This document shows, in pieces, positions 62,663 to 64,000 of a DNA stretch of 64,000 nt (positions are counted from its first letter, which is position 1; every line of letters begins with the position of its first letter). Source of the stretch: Areca catechu (taxonomy: Eukaryota; Streptophyta; Magnoliopsida; Arecales; Arecaceae); NCBI GenBank assembly GCA_021397845.1, contig CM038039.1, positions 181,386,526-181,450,525 of the forward strand. The letters run 5' to 3'. The notes under the pieces were generated by a model. That model worked only from the letters and a program-made list of their open reading frames with translations. It had not been told where the DNA came from and did not search any database. A program made the position numbers and the translations under genes.

Positions 62663-63456
62663 TCACATGGCAACCATCACTTTCTTTTTCTTCTTTTTGA
62701 AAAATTTCTTCAACAGTGGACAGTCTGGATGAATATGCCCCGATTTCTTACATTCATAGCAGGTGAAGACTTGTTCCTTATCTTTGTTTTTGTCCTTGTC
62801 CTTTTTGTCCTTGTCCTTTTCTTTTGAATGTTCTCCTCGTTTATGCAATTTTCTGTTGTATCTTCCTTTCTTCTTTCCCATAAACTTTTTGAATCTTCTC
62901 ACGACCATTGCAATATCTTCATCTTCTAGATCATCTTCGGAGGAGGTAGAGTCATCTTCCGATTCTTCATCATTCTTTGATTCCAATGCAACTTTGAATG
63001 CAATAGTTTTCTTCTTTTTCTGATCATCATCTATTCTATGCTGCATGGTTAATTTGTGTGTGATGAGGAATCCAATTAATTCATCCATTGATAGAGTGTT
63101 CAGGTCTTTAGCTTCCTGGATGGCAGTAACTTTAGGGTCCCATTTGTTAGGAAGTGATCTCAAAATTTTCTGTACCAAATCAGCATTTGAGTAAACCCTA
63201 CCAAGGCTTTTCAAACTATTAATAATATCTGTAAATCTAGTATATATGGCAGAGATATTTTCATTAGGCTCCATTTTAAACAATTCATAATTATGCACTA
63301 AAAGATTAATCTTTGAAGTTTTCACTTGTGAAGTTCCTTCATGGGTCACCTTAAGTTTATCCCAAATTTTCTTTGCCAAGGAGCATGTGAAATTCGATTA
63401 AACTCATTTGAATCTATAGCATAATATAACAAATTCATTGCTTTGGCATTCAATTC
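62663..63456 (-). pseudogene. Element H: Gag (capsid-like domain and first zinc knuckle)
   Basis: The main open stretch 62663-63379 has AKKIWDKLKVTHEGTSQVKT, then NLLVHNYELFKMEPNENISA, ILRSLPNKWDPKVTAIQEAK (copia Gag capsid pattern), an acidic Ser/Asp/Glu stretch, a Lys-rich stretch and a CCHC knuckle, CYECKKSGHIHPDCP. The upstream piece 63380-63456 (ELNAKAMNLLYYAIDSNEFN) is in another frame; a one-base shift near 63390 separates them. There is no ATG start in the window because LTR K cuts the gene. Confidence 0.85.
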
Positions 63457-64000
63457 TGATGAGGGACTAATATGCATGCAATTCTTTTTATATGTTTTTT
63501 GTGTGGGGTTAGGTGATTAATTCTTGAATTTCAGATCAAAATTAGTTGTAAGGAATTTTGTAAGAATTTTTGAAGCCAAGCATGCAGATTAGAACCTAGA
63601 AAAGTACTAAAAAAGGATCGCCAGGGCTGAGAAGCCTCGGTTAGGGCAAGTTCTCCTACAATAATAAGACTGGAGGGAGAGGGGGTGTACCTGACAATGT
63701 CTGAAGTACCCGGTGAAGATCGCAGCAAAGGGATCTCTCGTTTCTCGATGGATGCGGCCTGGAAAACTGAGCTAAAGACCCATGGATACCCGGCTTTCTG
63801 CTCGGTGGTCCGATTGAGGCGTGGCTAGAGTCGTTGGATTCGTAAGAACTTGGGGACCTGCAAACGACCTGTCAGGGGTTAGAAAACTCAAAGGAGATCA
63901 ATAAAATAAAGGAAATAGCAAAAGGAAGAATGTTTTGGAGGGGGTTGGATGGATGGTTGGCGGCAGGAAGATGGTTGCAAACACCGGGAAGAAGAACTCT
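63457..64000 (-). repeat. LTR K (J family), partial, reaches the window end
   Basis: This starts TGATGAGGGACTAATATGC and follows the first 540 bp of solo LTR J (47420 onward) closely, including gctgagaagcctcggttagggc and tacccggctttctgctcgg. It interrupts gag of H. Whether it is a solo LTR or the end of a full element cannot be told from this window. Confidence 0.82.

Larger units (their letters stand above)
57685..63456 (-). mobile_element. Element H: SIRE-like Ty1/copia retrotransposon, internal part
   Basis: Minus-strand internal region with Gag (62663-63456), coiled-coil and second knuckle (61808-62600), protease (61612-61807 continuing at 58700-58981), integrase zinc finger (58448-58696) and integrase core (57777-58442). 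Pol is cut at 57684 before RT, and gag at 63457 by an LTR, so neither LTR of H is in the window. Solo LTR L lies inside the protease. Frameshifts and stops make it inactive. Confidence 0.85.

Noticed and set aside
1..64000. A host protein-coding gene somewhere in the window
   Set aside because: I looked for non-transposon domains and for intergenic stretches with long open frames or exon-like runs and found none; every recognisable protein piece is Gag, protease, RT, RNase H, integrase or chromodomain of a retrotransposon. A small or fast-evolving gene could be missed without tools.

Overview
The window is plant nuclear DNA made almost wholly of LTR retrotransposons. I found no host gene, tRNA, rRNA or CRISPR array. 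Evidence for a flowering plant is the set of families: chromodomain Ty3/gypsy elements, a Tat/Athila-type gypsy, Angela-like and SIRE-like Ty1/copia elements, and primer sites for initiator tRNA-Met. A monocot is plausible, but the sequence alone cannot fix the species.

Most of the window is one nest of insertions, and most levels are proved by target-site duplications (TSDs). F, an old minus-strand gypsy (1523-3071 and 52727-53170), was split by E, a minus-strand Tat/Athila-type gypsy (3072-52726, TSD CTTCT). E holds D, a minus-strand non-autonomous gypsy (5865-43495, TSD CATAG/CGTAG), and a solo LTR, J (47420-48864). D holds C, a plus-strand non-autonomous gypsy (9574-41081, TSD GAGGC). C holds A, a minus-strand chromodomain gypsy with all domains (11758-20516, TSD CACAA), and B, a minus-strand non-autonomous relative (21368-38273, TSD AAAAG). 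B holds a very young plus-strand Angela-like copia (25975-35940, TSD GACTC). The left edge (1-1522) is an LTR, G, inserted in the reverse transcriptase of F.

The right part (53171-64000) has reverse and forward copies of another LTR family, then a minus-strand SIRE-like copia, H. H is interrupted by a 2.6-kb solo LTR, L (58982-61611, TSD GTATA), and by an LTR of the J family, K (63457 to the window end).

LTR divergence agrees with the nesting. I counted 3 differences in 2428 bp for the Angela-like element and about 2.6-2.8% for A and B; C, D and E are visibly more diverged. Nearly all reading frames carry stops or frameshifts. The Angela-like polyprotein is broken by a single TGA.

The most interesting signals are not genes. 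They are: four stem-loops with nearly the same 19-nt loop but different, compensating stems in the Angela-like leader; LTRs of B that have taken in two extra copies of the LTR-end/primer-site junction; hairpins built on one core in the Angela-group LTRs; a leader block shared by gypsy elements of different clades; and a repeat-bearing extra domain joined to the Gag-like frame of B.
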